Origin: Thermovenabulum gondwanense
GTDB taxonomy: Bacteria > Bacillota > Thermosediminibacteria > Thermosediminibacterales > Thermosediminibacteraceae
Direction: 5' to 3'
Assembly: GCF_001601575.1 (NCBI RefSeq)
Contig: NZ_LOHZ01000025.1
Coordinates: 90,647-154,646, forward strand
DNA length: 64,000 bases
Of the stretch, positions 54,854 through 63,219 are shown in pieces. The notes beneath the pieces were generated by a model. It saw only the letters and a program-made list of their open reading frames with translations. It made no database searches and had not been told where the DNA came from. The translations under genes were made by a program, and so were the position numbers. Position 1 is the stretch's first letter. Each line of letters starts with the position of its first letter.

Positions 54854-56389
54854 ATGGTAAAAGAAATAGTGATTAAAAAGAACTCCTTTTTTGATTCGGT
54901 CATGTTAATGACAATTTCAAGAGAAGTGAAAAACATCGAAGGGATAAAAGAAGCTGTAGTTGTAATGGCAACGGATTTTAATAAAGAAACCCTAAAAAAT
55001 GTAGACATGATAAATGACGAAGTGCTGGAAGCTACGCCTAATGACTTAGTAATTGCAATTAAGGCGGAAAATGAACAAAGTATTGAAGTTGCTAAAAATA
55101 AAGTAGAAGAAATGTTAACAAAAAGAACTCAGGCTCAGGGAAGTGAATACAACCCGAGGAGTCTGGAAATGGCATTACAGATGATTCCAGATTTAAACGT
55201 GGCATTAATCTCGGTACCCGGTATATATGCAGCTGAAGAAGCGAAAAAAGCTTTAGAAGCCGGGCTTCATGTAATGCTTTTCAGCGATAATGTTTCTCTG
55301 GAGGATGAAATAAAACTAAAGAATATTGCCCGGGAAAAAGGACTTTTAATGATGGGGCCGGACTGCGGTACGGCAATAATAAATGGGGTTCCCTTGGCCT
55401 TTGCAAATAAAGTTAAGCGGGGGAAAATTGGAATTGTCGGAGCCTCCGGAACAGGGACACAAGAGGTTTCTTCAATAATTACAAGACTTGGAGGAGGGGT
55501 TTCTCAGGTAATAGGTACGGGTGGCAGGGATTTAAAAGCTGAAGTCGGTGGAATAATGATGACAATGGGAATAGAAGCCTTGATTGAAGATGATGAAACC
55601 GATTGTATAGTTCTTATTTCAAAACCACCCGCAAAAGAAGTAATGGAAAGGGTCCTGGAGAAAATAAAAAATACTGATAAAAAAGTTATTGTACATTTTA
55701 TTGGTGCGGATTTGTCCTTTGCTGAAAAATATGGATTGGAAACTGCATCCACACTGGAAGAGACTGCATTTAAAGCTTACGAAGCATGCTACGGGAAAAT
55801 TGCAAAGTTGCCTGATGAAGAAGAGGTAAGAATCGATATAGAAAAAATTAAAAAGAGCCTTAGTGCCAATCAAAAATACATCAGGGGACTTTACTCGGGA
55901 GGAAGCCTTTGCGATGAGGCAATGGTTTTAATGAAAAAGAGATTCCCGAGAGTATATTCTAACATTGCCTTAACTGAAGAGGAGAAACTTCCTTCAAAGG
56001 ATCAAAGCATACAGCATACGGTAATTGATATGGGGGATGATGAATTTACCCGCGGTAAACCGCATCCCATGATAGATTATACCCAGAGGGTGGAGAGGAT
56101 TTTAAAAGAAGCAGAATCCGAAGAAGTAGCGGTTATCTTACTGGATGTGGTTTTGGGTTACGGTGCTCATAAGGATCCTTCTTCGGAATTGGTACCTGCT
56201 ATTCAAAAAGCACGGGAAATTGCTTTGAAAAAAGGCAATAATATTATATTTGTTATTTCTCTTTGTGGAACCTACGAAGATCCACAGGATTATAGAAAGC
56301 AGAAAGAAGAATTAGAAAGAGCCGGGGCGATAGTGACAACTACTAATAAAAGAGCAGTAGAGATAGCCATGGCAATTGTTGGGGATTAA
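54854..56389 (+). CDS. fdrA: FdrA family protein, AllF-like carbamoyltransferase subunit
   Basis: A 511-residue FdrA protein, related to succinyl-CoA synthetase alpha/acyl-CoA synthetases: GPDCGTAIINGVPLAFANKV, KIGIVGASGTGTQEVSSI (CoA-ligase-like nucleotide fold, residues about 195-212) and FVISLCGTYEDPQDY near 480. With AllG and AllH it makes the oxamate carbamoyltransferase in E. coli. ATG 54854 gives the family N terminus (IKKNSFFDSV). It is followed by a 56-residue protein gene and allG. Confidence 0.87.
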   Translation: MVKEIVIKKNSFFDSVMLMTISREVKNIEGIKEAVVVMATDFNKETLKNVDMINDEVLEATPNDLVIAIKAENEQSIEVAKNKVEEMLTKRTQAQGSEYNPRSLEMALQMIPDLNVALISVPGIYAAEEAKKALEAGLHVMLFSDNVSLEDEIKLKNIAREKGLLMMGPDCGTAIINGVPLAFANKVKRGKIGIVGASGTGTQEVSSIITRLGGGVSQVIGTGGRDLKAEVGGIMMTMGIEALIEDDETDCIVLISKPPAKEVMERVLEKIKNTDKKVIVHFIGADLSFAEKYGLETASTLEETAFKAYEACYGKIAKLPDEEEVRIDIEKIKKSLSANQKYIRGLYSGGSLCDEAMVLMKKRFPRVYSNIALTEEEKLPSKDQSIQHTVIDMGDDEFTRGKPHPMIDYTQRVERILKEAESEEVAVILLDVVLGYGAHKDPSSELVPAIQKAREIALKKGNNIIFVISLCGTYEDPQDYRKQKEELERAGAIVTTTNKRAVEIAMAIVGD

Positions 56390-56408
56390 ATTCAAGGAGG
56401 TGACGTTA

Positions 56409-56579
56409 TTGTCCAGGATTAACGAACTTTTTAAAAAGGAATTGAAGGTTGTAAACATTGGAATAACCGGTTTCAGAGATGATTTAAAAAGTTTGAAGGT
56501 GCCGGTAATCCACGTGGAATTCAGGCCTCCTGCAGGAGGTAATACAAAACTATTATCCATACTTAAGAAATTAAAATAA
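56409..56579 (+). CDS. Small protein of unknown function between fdrA and allG
   Basis: A 56-residue protein from TTG 56409, six to seven bases after a consensus AAGGAGGTGA. It has no signal or membrane segment. Its core, LKVVNIGITGFRDDLKSLKV followed by PVIHVEFRPPAGGN, looks like a small beta-alpha-beta unit ending in a proline/glycine loop. The strong ribosome-binding site and position inside the carbamoyltransferase operon mark it as real. I do not know its role; a fourth subunit, or a split-off domain of FdrA or AllG, is possible. Confidence 0.75.
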   Translation: MSRINELFKKELKVVNIGITGFRDDLKSLKVPVIHVEFRPPAGGNTKLLSILKKLK

Positions 56580-56601
56580 AGTTTTAAAGGAGGAAAACAA
56601 A

Positions 56602-57849
56602 TTGGTAGACATTGAAAGAGCAAATCAAGAAGCGGTTCAGAGATTTTTAAACAGCCAACCCGTTCTTGTAGGTATCGGAAAGGCTTTAGATGTAATTCCA
56701 GGCATGACTCCTAAGACAATTTTGCATGCCGGTCCACCGGTTACATGGGATAGGATGTCAGGCCCCTTGAAGGGAGCTATAATCGGGGCTCTGATATATG
56801 AAGGACTGGCACAGGATGAAAATCAAGCTATAGAACTGGCAAGCTCTGGAGAAATTATTTTTGATTCCTGCCACCACCATAATGCAGTAGGTCCGATGGC
56901 GGGTGTTACATCACCATCAATGCCGGTTTTTATAGTAGAAAATAAGACCTACGGTAACAAAGCTTACTGTAACCTGAATGAAGGTCTTGGAAAGGCATTA
57001 AGATTTGGCGCTTACGGGGAAGATGTCATAAAAAGATTGAAATGGATGGAAGAGGTACTCGGTCCTGCCTTAAAAGAGGCTCTGTCAATAGTAGGTGAAA
57101 TCGATGTAAAAAACTTACAGGTTCAGGCTCTAATGATGGGAGATGAATGCCATAACAGAAATAGAGCCGGTACATCTCTGTTTTTAAGGCAAATTGCTCC
57201 CGGGCTTGTTAAAAGCAGTCTTCCAAAGGAAGATGTGGCAAAGGTATTTGAATTTATCAACGGAAATGACCATTTCTTCTTAAATTTATCAATGGCTGCA
57301 TGCAAAGCTACAGCAGACTCTGCAAAGGGCATAAAAGGAAGTACGATGGTTTACACAATGGCGAGGAATGGAACGGATTTTGGCATCAGGGTAAGTGGGC
57401 TTGGAGATAAATGGTTTACCGCACCTGCAGAAAAAATTAGAGGTCTTTATTTCCCTGGTTTCGGACCTGAGGATGCAAATCCGGATATAGGTGACAGCGT
57501 AATTTCTGAAACAATAGGTATTGGTGGCTTTGCAATGGCCGCAGCACCTGCAATTGTACAATTTGTAGGCGGTACGGTTAAGGATGCCATTAATTATACC
57601 CAGAGCATGTACGAAATTACGCTAACTGAAAACAATGCCTACAGGATCCCATACCTTGATTTTAAAGGAACCCCAACCGGCATAGACATCAGAAAGGTTA
57701 TCGAAACGGGAATATTACCAATAATTAACACGGGAATAGCCCATAAAAAACCGGGAATTGGTCAGGTAGGGGCAGGATTGGTAAATCCCCCAATGAAATG
57801 TTTTGAAGATGCGCTTATTGCCTTTGCTGAAGAGTATAACATTGAGTAA
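56602..57849 (+). CDS. allG: DUF1116 protein, AllG-like carbamoyltransferase subunit
   Basis: A 415-residue DUF1116 (YlbE/AllG) protein. The signatures LHAGPPVTWDRMSGPLKGAI (about residues 41-60), FDSCHHHNAVGPMAGVTSPS (about 90-109) and MGDECHNRNRAGTSLFLRQI (about 180-199) are characteristic. It is a subunit of the oxamate carbamoyltransferase in E. coli. It starts at TTG 56602 behind AAAGGAGG. Together with fdrA and allH it should catalyse reversible carbamoyl transfer to phosphate from a ureide. Confidence 0.9.
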   Translation: MVDIERANQEAVQRFLNSQPVLVGIGKALDVIPGMTPKTILHAGPPVTWDRMSGPLKGAIIGALIYEGLAQDENQAIELASSGEIIFDSCHHHNAVGPMAGVTSPSMPVFIVENKTYGNKAYCNLNEGLGKALRFGAYGEDVIKRLKWMEEVLGPALKEALSIVGEIDVKNLQVQALMMGDECHNRNRAGTSLFLRQIAPGLVKSSLPKEDVAKVFEFINGNDHFFLNLSMAACKATADSAKGIKGSTMVYTMARNGTDFGIRVSGLGDKWFTAPAEKIRGLYFPGFGPEDANPDIGDSVISETIGIGGFAMAAAPAIVQFVGGTVKDAINYTQSMYEITLTENNAYRIPYLDFKGTPTGIDIRKVIETGILPIINTGIAHKKPGIGQVGAGLVNPPMKCFEDALIAFAEEYNIE

Positions 57850-57906
57850 AAGTTTTGTAGGAAATACTAAATTTATCAATTTAAATTATGAGGAGGTAAA
57901 ATAACA

Positions 57907-58689
57907 ATGAGTTTTTTAGAAAAAGTAAAAATGTATGATTTAACACAACCTTTAAGTCATCTTACACCACCATGGCCCACTTATGAACCACTGCAAATCA
58001 AATTTTTCAAAAGGCTTGCTCCAAATGGAGCCAACGGTCAGCTTATTACTACCAGTAACCATGTGGGCACCCATTTAGATGGCGAACTACATTTTTGCAC
58101 AAATGGAAGGGATATAGCAAGTCTTCCTCTTGATTTTCTTGTAGGACCCGGTGTCGTAGTTGATGTAAGCGATATAGCTGAAGACTATGGAATTTACACT
58201 TCTAAAGACATAATGGAAAGAGCGGATGTCAGAGAAGGAGATATTTTAATAATTCACACAGGCTATCATCATTATGCCTGGGACCAGCCAAATGCTGATG
58301 AAATTAAATATATGATTAAACATCCGGGACCAACCATGGAATTCGCCGAATGGTGTATTAAAATGAAGATTAAATGGATCGGAGTTGACTGCGGTTCTGC
58401 AGACCATCCAATGAATACGAAAATTAGAGAATGGATGCCCAACCAGGCAAAAGAGGCGGATGCATATCTTAAAGAGAAATACGGGAAAGGTTTAGATGAA
58501 TTCTTCCCCGCAAACCACTACCAGTTAATGCATATTAAACTTTTCCCTTATGGAATTATTCATGCAGAGAACTTGGGCGGAGACATCGATAAGCTCTTGA
58601 ATAAGAGAACCGTTATTGGCTGCTTCCCGTGGAGATTTGTGGGTGGAGAGTCTTCAATTTGCAGAATTGTAGCCTTCCATGAGGAGTAG
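57907..58689 (+). CDS. Cyclase family metal-dependent hydrolase (KynB/isatin hydrolase-like)
   Basis: A 260-residue cyclase-family (PF04199) hydrolase with the metal motif H-x-G-T-H-x-D at residues 52-58 (NHVGTHLD). Characterised members hydrolyse N-formylkynurenine or open the cyclic amide of isatin. The SAD HPMNT segment near residue 160 supports family placement. In this operon a ring-opening or amide-cleaving step on a cyclic ureide or imide is the best guess. Carbamate kinase follows eight bases later. Confidence 0.85.
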   Translation: MSFLEKVKMYDLTQPLSHLTPPWPTYEPLQIKFFKRLAPNGANGQLITTSNHVGTHLDGELHFCTNGRDIASLPLDFLVGPGVVVDVSDIAEDYGIYTSKDIMERADVREGDILIIHTGYHHYAWDQPNADEIKYMIKHPGPTMEFAEWCIKMKIKWIGVDCGSADHPMNTKIREWMPNQAKEADAYLKEKYGKGLDEFFPANHYQLMHIKLFPYGIIHAENLGGDIDKLLNKRTVIGCFPWRFVGGESSICRIVAFHEE

Positions 58690-58696
58690 GGAAAAT

Positions 58697-59644
58697 ATGA
58701 CTAAAAAGAGAGTAGTAATTGCACTTGGCGGTAATGCAATACTTCAACCCGGACAAAAAGGCACCTTCGAAAGTCAATTGGAAAATATTAAAATTACCGC
58801 AAAACAGCTGGTAAGCCTCGTAGAACGGGGCTACCAGCTCCTTATAACCCACGGAAATGGCCCACAGGTTGGTCAGGTGTATTTACAGCAAAAAGCAGCC
58901 GAAAAGGAAGGAATTCCTTCAATGCCCCTTCATGCATGTGGTGCGTTTACTCAAGGATTATTGGGTTATATGATACAGCAATGTTTGTTTAATGAAATGA
59001 AAAAAGCGGGTTTAAAAAACAATGTGGCAACGGTTGTAACTCAGGTATTGGTATCGAAAGATGATCCGGCTTTTAAAAATCCTACGAAGCCGATAGGACC
59101 CTTTTATTCAGAAGATCATGCTAAAAAAGCGATGGAAGAATTTGGCGAAGTATGGAAGGAAGATAGCGGAAGAGGATGGCGAAGGGTTGTTCCTTCTCCT
59201 GAGCCGCAGACCATTATAGAAATAGACGCTATTAAAGAACTATTATCAAAGGGTACCATTGTTATAGCCAGCGGTGGTGGCGGAATACCTGTGTTTTTGG
59301 ATGAAAATGGGGAGCTAAAAGGAATAGATGCGGTAATAGATAAAGACTTAGCTGCCGAGAAAATGGCGGAAGAAATAGATGCGGATATATTTGTGATTTT
59401 AACCGATGTTCCTTATGTGGCTATAAACTACAAAAAACCCGATCAAAAAAATCTAATGAATATAAAATTGGAAGAAATGAAAAAATTTTATGACGAAGGA
59501 CATTTTAAAGAAGGTAGTATGGGACCAAAAGTAAAGGCTGTACTGAAATTTGTGGAAAATAAAAAAAGAACGGCGGTAATTACATCTCTTGACAATGCTT
59601 TACAGGCAGCAGAAGGGATTTTCGGTACGGTGGTAAGTCCATAA
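58697..59644 (+). CDS. arcC: Carbamate kinase
   Basis: A 315-residue carbamate kinase, which makes ATP from carbamoyl phosphate and ADP, releasing carbamate (ammonia and CO2). Motifs VIALGGNAILQPGQKGTF (residues about 7-24), THGNGPQVGQV near 52, ASGGGGIPV near 195 and ILTDVPYVA near 236 are present. ATG 58697 is chosen; GGAGTAGGG lies before it. Next to AllF/G/H genes it can conserve energy from the carbamoyl group of a ureide, as AllK (YlbF-operon kinase) does in enterobacteria. Confidence 0.95.
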   Translation: MTKKRVVIALGGNAILQPGQKGTFESQLENIKITAKQLVSLVERGYQLLITHGNGPQVGQVYLQQKAAEKEGIPSMPLHACGAFTQGLLGYMIQQCLFNEMKKAGLKNNVATVVTQVLVSKDDPAFKNPTKPIGPFYSEDHAKKAMEEFGEVWKEDSGRGWRRVVPSPEPQTIIEIDAIKELLSKGTIVIASGGGGIPVFLDENGELKGIDAVIDKDLAAEKMAEEIDADIFVILTDVPYVAINYKKPDQKNLMNIKLEEMKKFYDEGHFKEGSMGPKVKAVLKFVENKKRTAVITSLDNALQAAEGIFGTVVSP

Positions 59645-59671
59645 GGTTATAGATTAAGGTGGTGTCTTTTT

Positions 59672-60556
59672 ATGAAAGAATTTACTGTTTGTGGAGTACA
59701 AATTGCTCCAAAACCAAACGATATATCGTATAATGTGGGAAAAATAAAGGAATGGGCTAAAAAGGCAAAGAAACTGCATAACCCTGATCTGATAGTGTTT
59801 CCGGAATCTGCCACCACAGGTTTTACTCCCAATATGCCAATTTCAGAATTTTACAATCTAATAGATCCAATACCTGGAAAAGTAACGGAAGAAATGGAAA
59901 AGCTTTCTAAGGAATTAGATGCCTATCTTGTTGTTCCTATGTATGAAAAGGGAGAACAGCCCAATGTGGTATATAATAGCGCGGTCGTAATTGGACCATC
60001 GGAGGGAATTATCGGTATTTACCGCAAGACACACCTTTTTCCTACGGAAAGGTTAAGCGCGGGCGGATGGTCAACCCCTGGAAAGGAAGCCCCCGTTTTT
60101 GAATTGCCTTTTTGCAAACTTGGAGTGATGATCTGTTATGATGGAGATTTTCCGGAATTAGCAAGAGAGCTTGTAGTTAAAGGTGCAGAAGTTATAGTAA
60201 GACCCTCCGCACTTTTAAGAAGTTTCGATATTTGGGAGTTAACAAACAAAGCCCGGGCCTACGATAATCATGTATATTTTGTAGCCGTAAATGCGGTGGG
60301 ACCTGATGCAGGAAACAACTTTTATTTCGGACACAGTATGATTATAAATCCCATAGCGCAAAAACTAGCTCAGGCGAGAGGTACCGAAGAAATAATTTAT
60401 GCGAAACTCGATCCAGACCCAATTAAATACGTCACATATGGTGCTAGCACACCTATGATCTTTGATCATGTAGAAGACAGAAATTTGGAAGTTTATAAAA
60501 ATATTATGAAGAAATCAAAATGTCCTTTTGAACCTGCAAAAAGAATACCTTACTAA
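59672..60556 (+). CDS. Carbon-nitrogen hydrolase (nitrilase superfamily)
   Basis: A 294-residue nitrilase-fold amidase/carbamoylase with the full triad Glu45 (FPESAT), Lys119 (YRKTHLF) and Cys155 (ICYDGDFPE). Members hydrolyse amides or N-carbamoyl amino acids. In this operon it could remove ammonia from an amide product such as oxamate, or decarbamoylate an intermediate; the sequence does not tell which. AAGGTGGTG precedes ATG 59672. A terminator follows at once. Confidence 0.9.
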   Translation: MKEFTVCGVQIAPKPNDISYNVGKIKEWAKKAKKLHNPDLIVFPESATTGFTPNMPISEFYNLIDPIPGKVTEEMEKLSKELDAYLVVPMYEKGEQPNVVYNSAVVIGPSEGIIGIYRKTHLFPTERLSAGGWSTPGKEAPVFELPFCKLGVMICYDGDFPELARELVVKGAEVIVRPSALLRSFDIWELTNKARAYDNHVYFVAVNAVGPDAGNNFYFGHSMIINPIAQKLAQARGTEEIIYAKLDPDPIKYVTYGASTPMIFDHVEDRNLEVYKNIMKKSKCPFEPAKRIPY

Positions 60557-60580
60557 AACCGCCAATTTGGCGGTTTTTTT
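60555..60580 (+). terminator. Terminator of the ureide operon
   Basis: AAAACCGCCA (60555-60564) pairs with TGGCGGTTTT (60568-60577), followed by TTT. It overlaps the last base pair of the nitrilase gene stop region and closes the operon before pucR. Confidence 0.88.
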
Positions 60581-60668
60581 GTTAATAAATTTTAAAGCAA
60601 AAAAAAGGATAATTTCACTTTTTGTCGAAATATAACAAATAGATCATCCTAAGTGGGGGAATAAATTA

Positions 60669-62342
60669 ATGGATAGGATTGGCATTACGGTCAAAGAAGT
60701 GCTGGAAAAAAGACTTTTAGGAAATGCCGAACTGATTGCGGGGAAATCGGGTATTAATCGGGTAATTACAAGAGTTAATATAATGGAAGTTCCTGATATA
60801 ATTAACTGGGTAAAGCCGGGGGAATTATTGTTAACTACTGTGTATTCTATTAAAGATGATTATGATGCTCAAAAAGCTCTTATACCTGCGCTTAATTCTA
60901 AAGGATTGGCAGCAATAGGCATAAAACCGGGAAGATATATTAAAGAAATTCCTGAGGCCATGATTCAAGCAGCTGATAAATTAGGGTTTCCATTATTCAA
61001 ATTACCGCTGGAGGCTTCATTTTCGGATTTAATGCTACCTATTCTTCACGAAATATTTGATAAACAGGCAAGTTTTTTACAAAGACTTGATGAAGTTCAC
61101 GGGAAATTGATGAATATCGTTATAAATGGAGGAGGGCTTAAAGAGATAGCAGTAACCCTTTCTGATTTGCTAAAGGCCAATATTATGATAAAAGAAGAAG
61201 TTTTTGGCAATTTCTATTATAGTAGCGATGAAATGAGAAGTAAATATAACGATGCCGTGATTAAACTAATTGGCAAAAAAAATGGAAGTTTTGAATATGA
61301 GATAATGGAAGTACAGAATGGTATTGGAACATTTTTTATAATAAAAGTTCCCATAATGGCAGCCGGCCAAAATTATGGAGAAATTTATGTTTTTAAAGAA
61401 AAAAACGATATAACAAATTTTGAGATTAATATTATTGAAAGAGCATCTACGATCTCAGCTTTTTACTTGATTAAGGAAATAGCAGCAAAAGAAGTAGAGA
61501 TGAGGTACCGTTCAGGCTTCATAGATGATTTATTATCTTTTGATGCCGATAAAAGAAGTATTTCTGCTGAAAGAGGGGCGATTTTTGGCTTTGATGCTTC
61601 AAAACAATATACGGTAATTTTGCTGGAGATAAAAAAGATAGAAAAAGAACTAAAAAACATCAACGAAAACTCGGAACTTGTAAGATTGAAGAATAGAATT
61701 ATTAATATTTTGAACAATCTACTTCAAGAAAAAAATGCAATAATTACCACAAAATTAGATACCATGATAATTCTTTTACCTGTCCCGGATAAAATCAGTG
61801 ATGCAGAAAGCAGAAATTACACAAAAAAATATTGTTATGAAATACTGAAAAAAATTAAGGAGAGTCTGCCGGATATAACTTTGATAATTGCTATTGGAAG
61901 ATTTTACAGAAATATAACTGATATATATAAAAGCTACCAGGATGCACGAAAAGCATTAATGATAGGCAATGTTTTGCAAAAATACAATGAGGTGATTCAT
62001 TTTGACGATCTGGGTATATTTAGATTGCTGTATCAAAATGCCGAGGAAGACGAATTAATAAAGTTTTACAATGAATATATAGATCCTATTGTCAAGTATG
62101 ATGAAAAACATGGAACCGAACTTTTAAAGACCTTAGAAGCATATTTTAAATGCAATGGCAACTTAAAACAAATTTCTAAAGATTTATTTACTCATTATAA
62201 TACTATTATTTACAGAATACAAAGGATTCAGGAAATCCTGGGAGTAAACCTGGAAAACGCGAGGGATAGGTTGAATTTGGAAGTAGCTCTGCAGATCTAT
62301 AAAATTTTAGACAGAAAACAAATAAGCGATAACCCTCGTTAA
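60669..62342 (+). CDS. pucR: PucR family transcriptional regulator
   Basis: A 557-residue PucR/CdaR-type regulator: an N-terminal PucR domain (residues about 9-125; ITVKEVLEKRLLGNAELIAG, then PGELLLTTVYSI), a central GGDEF-like region, and a C-terminal helix-turn-helix (GNLKQISKDLFTHYNTIIYR, about residues 494-513). PucR activates purine catabolism in Bacillus. It is alone between two terminators at the end of the island and probably controls the ureide and hydroxylase operons, perhaps with the IclR protein. The ligand is unknown. Confidence 0.9.
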   Translation: MDRIGITVKEVLEKRLLGNAELIAGKSGINRVITRVNIMEVPDIINWVKPGELLLTTVYSIKDDYDAQKALIPALNSKGLAAIGIKPGRYIKEIPEAMIQAADKLGFPLFKLPLEASFSDLMLPILHEIFDKQASFLQRLDEVHGKLMNIVINGGGLKEIAVTLSDLLKANIMIKEEVFGNFYYSSDEMRSKYNDAVIKLIGKKNGSFEYEIMEVQNGIGTFFIIKVPIMAAGQNYGEIYVFKEKNDITNFEINIIERASTISAFYLIKEIAAKEVEMRYRSGFIDDLLSFDADKRSISAERGAIFGFDASKQYTVILLEIKKIEKELKNINENSELVRLKNRIINILNNLLQEKNAIITTKLDTMIILLPVPDKISDAESRNYTKKYCYEILKKIKESLPDITLIIAIGRFYRNITDIYKSYQDARKALMIGNVLQKYNEVIHFDDLGIFRLLYQNAEEDELIKFYNEYIDPIVKYDEKHGTELLKTLEAYFKCNGNLKQISKDLFTHYNTIIYRIQRIQEILGVNLENARDRLNLEVALQIYKILDRKQISDNPR

Positions 62343-62375
62343 AAAGCTATCGAGGGTTATCGCTTTTTATATTTT
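62324..62375 (+). terminator. Terminator overlapping the pucR stop codon
   Basis: AAGCGATAACCCTCG (62324-62338) pairs with CGAGGGTTATCGCTT (62351-62365), followed by a T-run. The pucR stop (62340-62342) lies in the loop. It also faces the minus-strand small peptide gene. Confidence 0.88.
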
Positions 62376-62383
62376 TAAATTAT

Positions 62384-62458
62384 TTAATCTGCTAAAAGCA
62401 AAAGGATCAGTATTAAGAAAATCAAAAAAGCTTTTCTATCGTTAAAGCAATTAGGCAT
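62384..62458 (-). CDS. 24-residue hydrophobic peptide
   Basis: A small open frame on the minus strand: ATG at 62456-62458, stop at 62384-62386. The peptide starts MPNCFNDRKAF and continues as a single hydrophobic helix (LIFLILILLLLAD). GGAGGTG (62464-62470) is a perfect ribosome-binding site five bases upstream. Its form is that of the short, single-helix membrane peptides often found in sporulating Firmicutes. No promoter was fixed; upstream (62471-62560) a TGAATATTATAAAA stretch on the minus strand is AT-rich. Function unknown. Confidence 0.65.
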   Translation of the reverse strand: MPNCFNDRKAFLIFLILILLLLAD

Positions 62459-62625
62459 ATTTTCACCTCCGTATCTCCTTTTCCACTTTTATAATATTCA
62501 TTACCACTTTTTTTTGATACGTCTTGTAGACTGGATTTTCCTTATATTACAAGAAGGATTTTTTATTTTTTTATTGAATATTAATGTATTGTGTTTAAAT
62601 ACAAGAAATGAAAGGAAATGATGCA

Positions 62626-62982
62626 ATGGATAATAAAATTTTAGGAAAAGCAGGTGAAGATTACGCGAAGAAATATTTGATCAGCAGAAACTTTACTATT
62701 TTGGCTACAAATTATAGGTGCAAATTTGGAGAGATAGATATTGTAGCAAAGGATAAAGAAAACAATATAGTATTTTTTGAGGTAAAAGCAAGAAATTCGG
62801 ATAATTTTGGAAGAGGGTTCGAATCTGTGGATTTTTTTAAACAGCAAAAAATAAGAAAAACAGCACTAATTTTTTTAGGCGAGAATAAACAATATTTTAA
62901 TTCTATAAGATTTGATGTTATCGATATTCTGGTTAGCAAAGGGAAAACTCTCGATCTTTTGCATTTTGAAAACGCTTTTTGA
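62626..62982 (+). CDS. yraN: UPF0102 protein YraN (endonuclease-like)
   Basis: A 118-residue YraN protein with a restriction-endonuclease-like fold: LGKAGEDYAKKYL (residues about 6-18), then the PD-(D/E)xK-type motif GEIDIVAKDKENNIVFFEVKA (Asp, Glu-x-Lys; quoted from GEIDIVAKD to FFEVKA). Its cell role is unsettled. ATG 62626 follows AAAGGA. In Clostridia yraN usually lies near rnhB and rplS; here the accessory island separates them. Confidence 0.9.
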   Translation: MDNKILGKAGEDYAKKYLISRNFTILATNYRCKFGEIDIVAKDKENNIVFFEVKARNSDNFGRGFESVDFFKQQKIRKTALIFLGENKQYFNSIRFDVIDILVSKGKTLDLLHFENAF

Positions 62983-63011
62983 TTAATAAATTAATTTTAT
63001 ATACGGTAAAT

Positions 63012-63054
63012 AAGTCGATATTTCTCAAGGGAATATCGGCTTTATATTTTTTTA
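63012..63054 (+). terminator. Terminator of yraN
   Basis: AAGTCGATATTT (63012-63023) pairs, with small mismatches, with GAATATCGGCTT (63031-63042), followed by TATATTTTTTT. Ends the yraN transcript. Confidence 0.65.
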
Positions 63055-63148
63055 TAAGTTTTTTGGTTACGAGTTTTTTTATGTATGAATATTTAATTTT
63101 AAATTGTTATTGTAACAATAATTATTTTGTATTTTTTACAGGTATATA

Positions 63149-63177
63149 TTGAATAAACAATCATAATTTTGTATAAT
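63149..63177 (+). promoter_or_regulatory. Sigma A-like promoter of the lysine aminotransferase gene
   Basis: TTGAAT (63149-63154), 17-bp spacer, TATAAT (63172-63177). A palindrome ATTGTTA-TTG-TAACAAT (63103-63119) lies about 30 bases upstream and could bind a regulator. Confidence 0.6.
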
Positions 63178-63219
63178 TATAAATCATATTTTTTACAATT
63201 GTTTGAGGAGGTATTCAAA

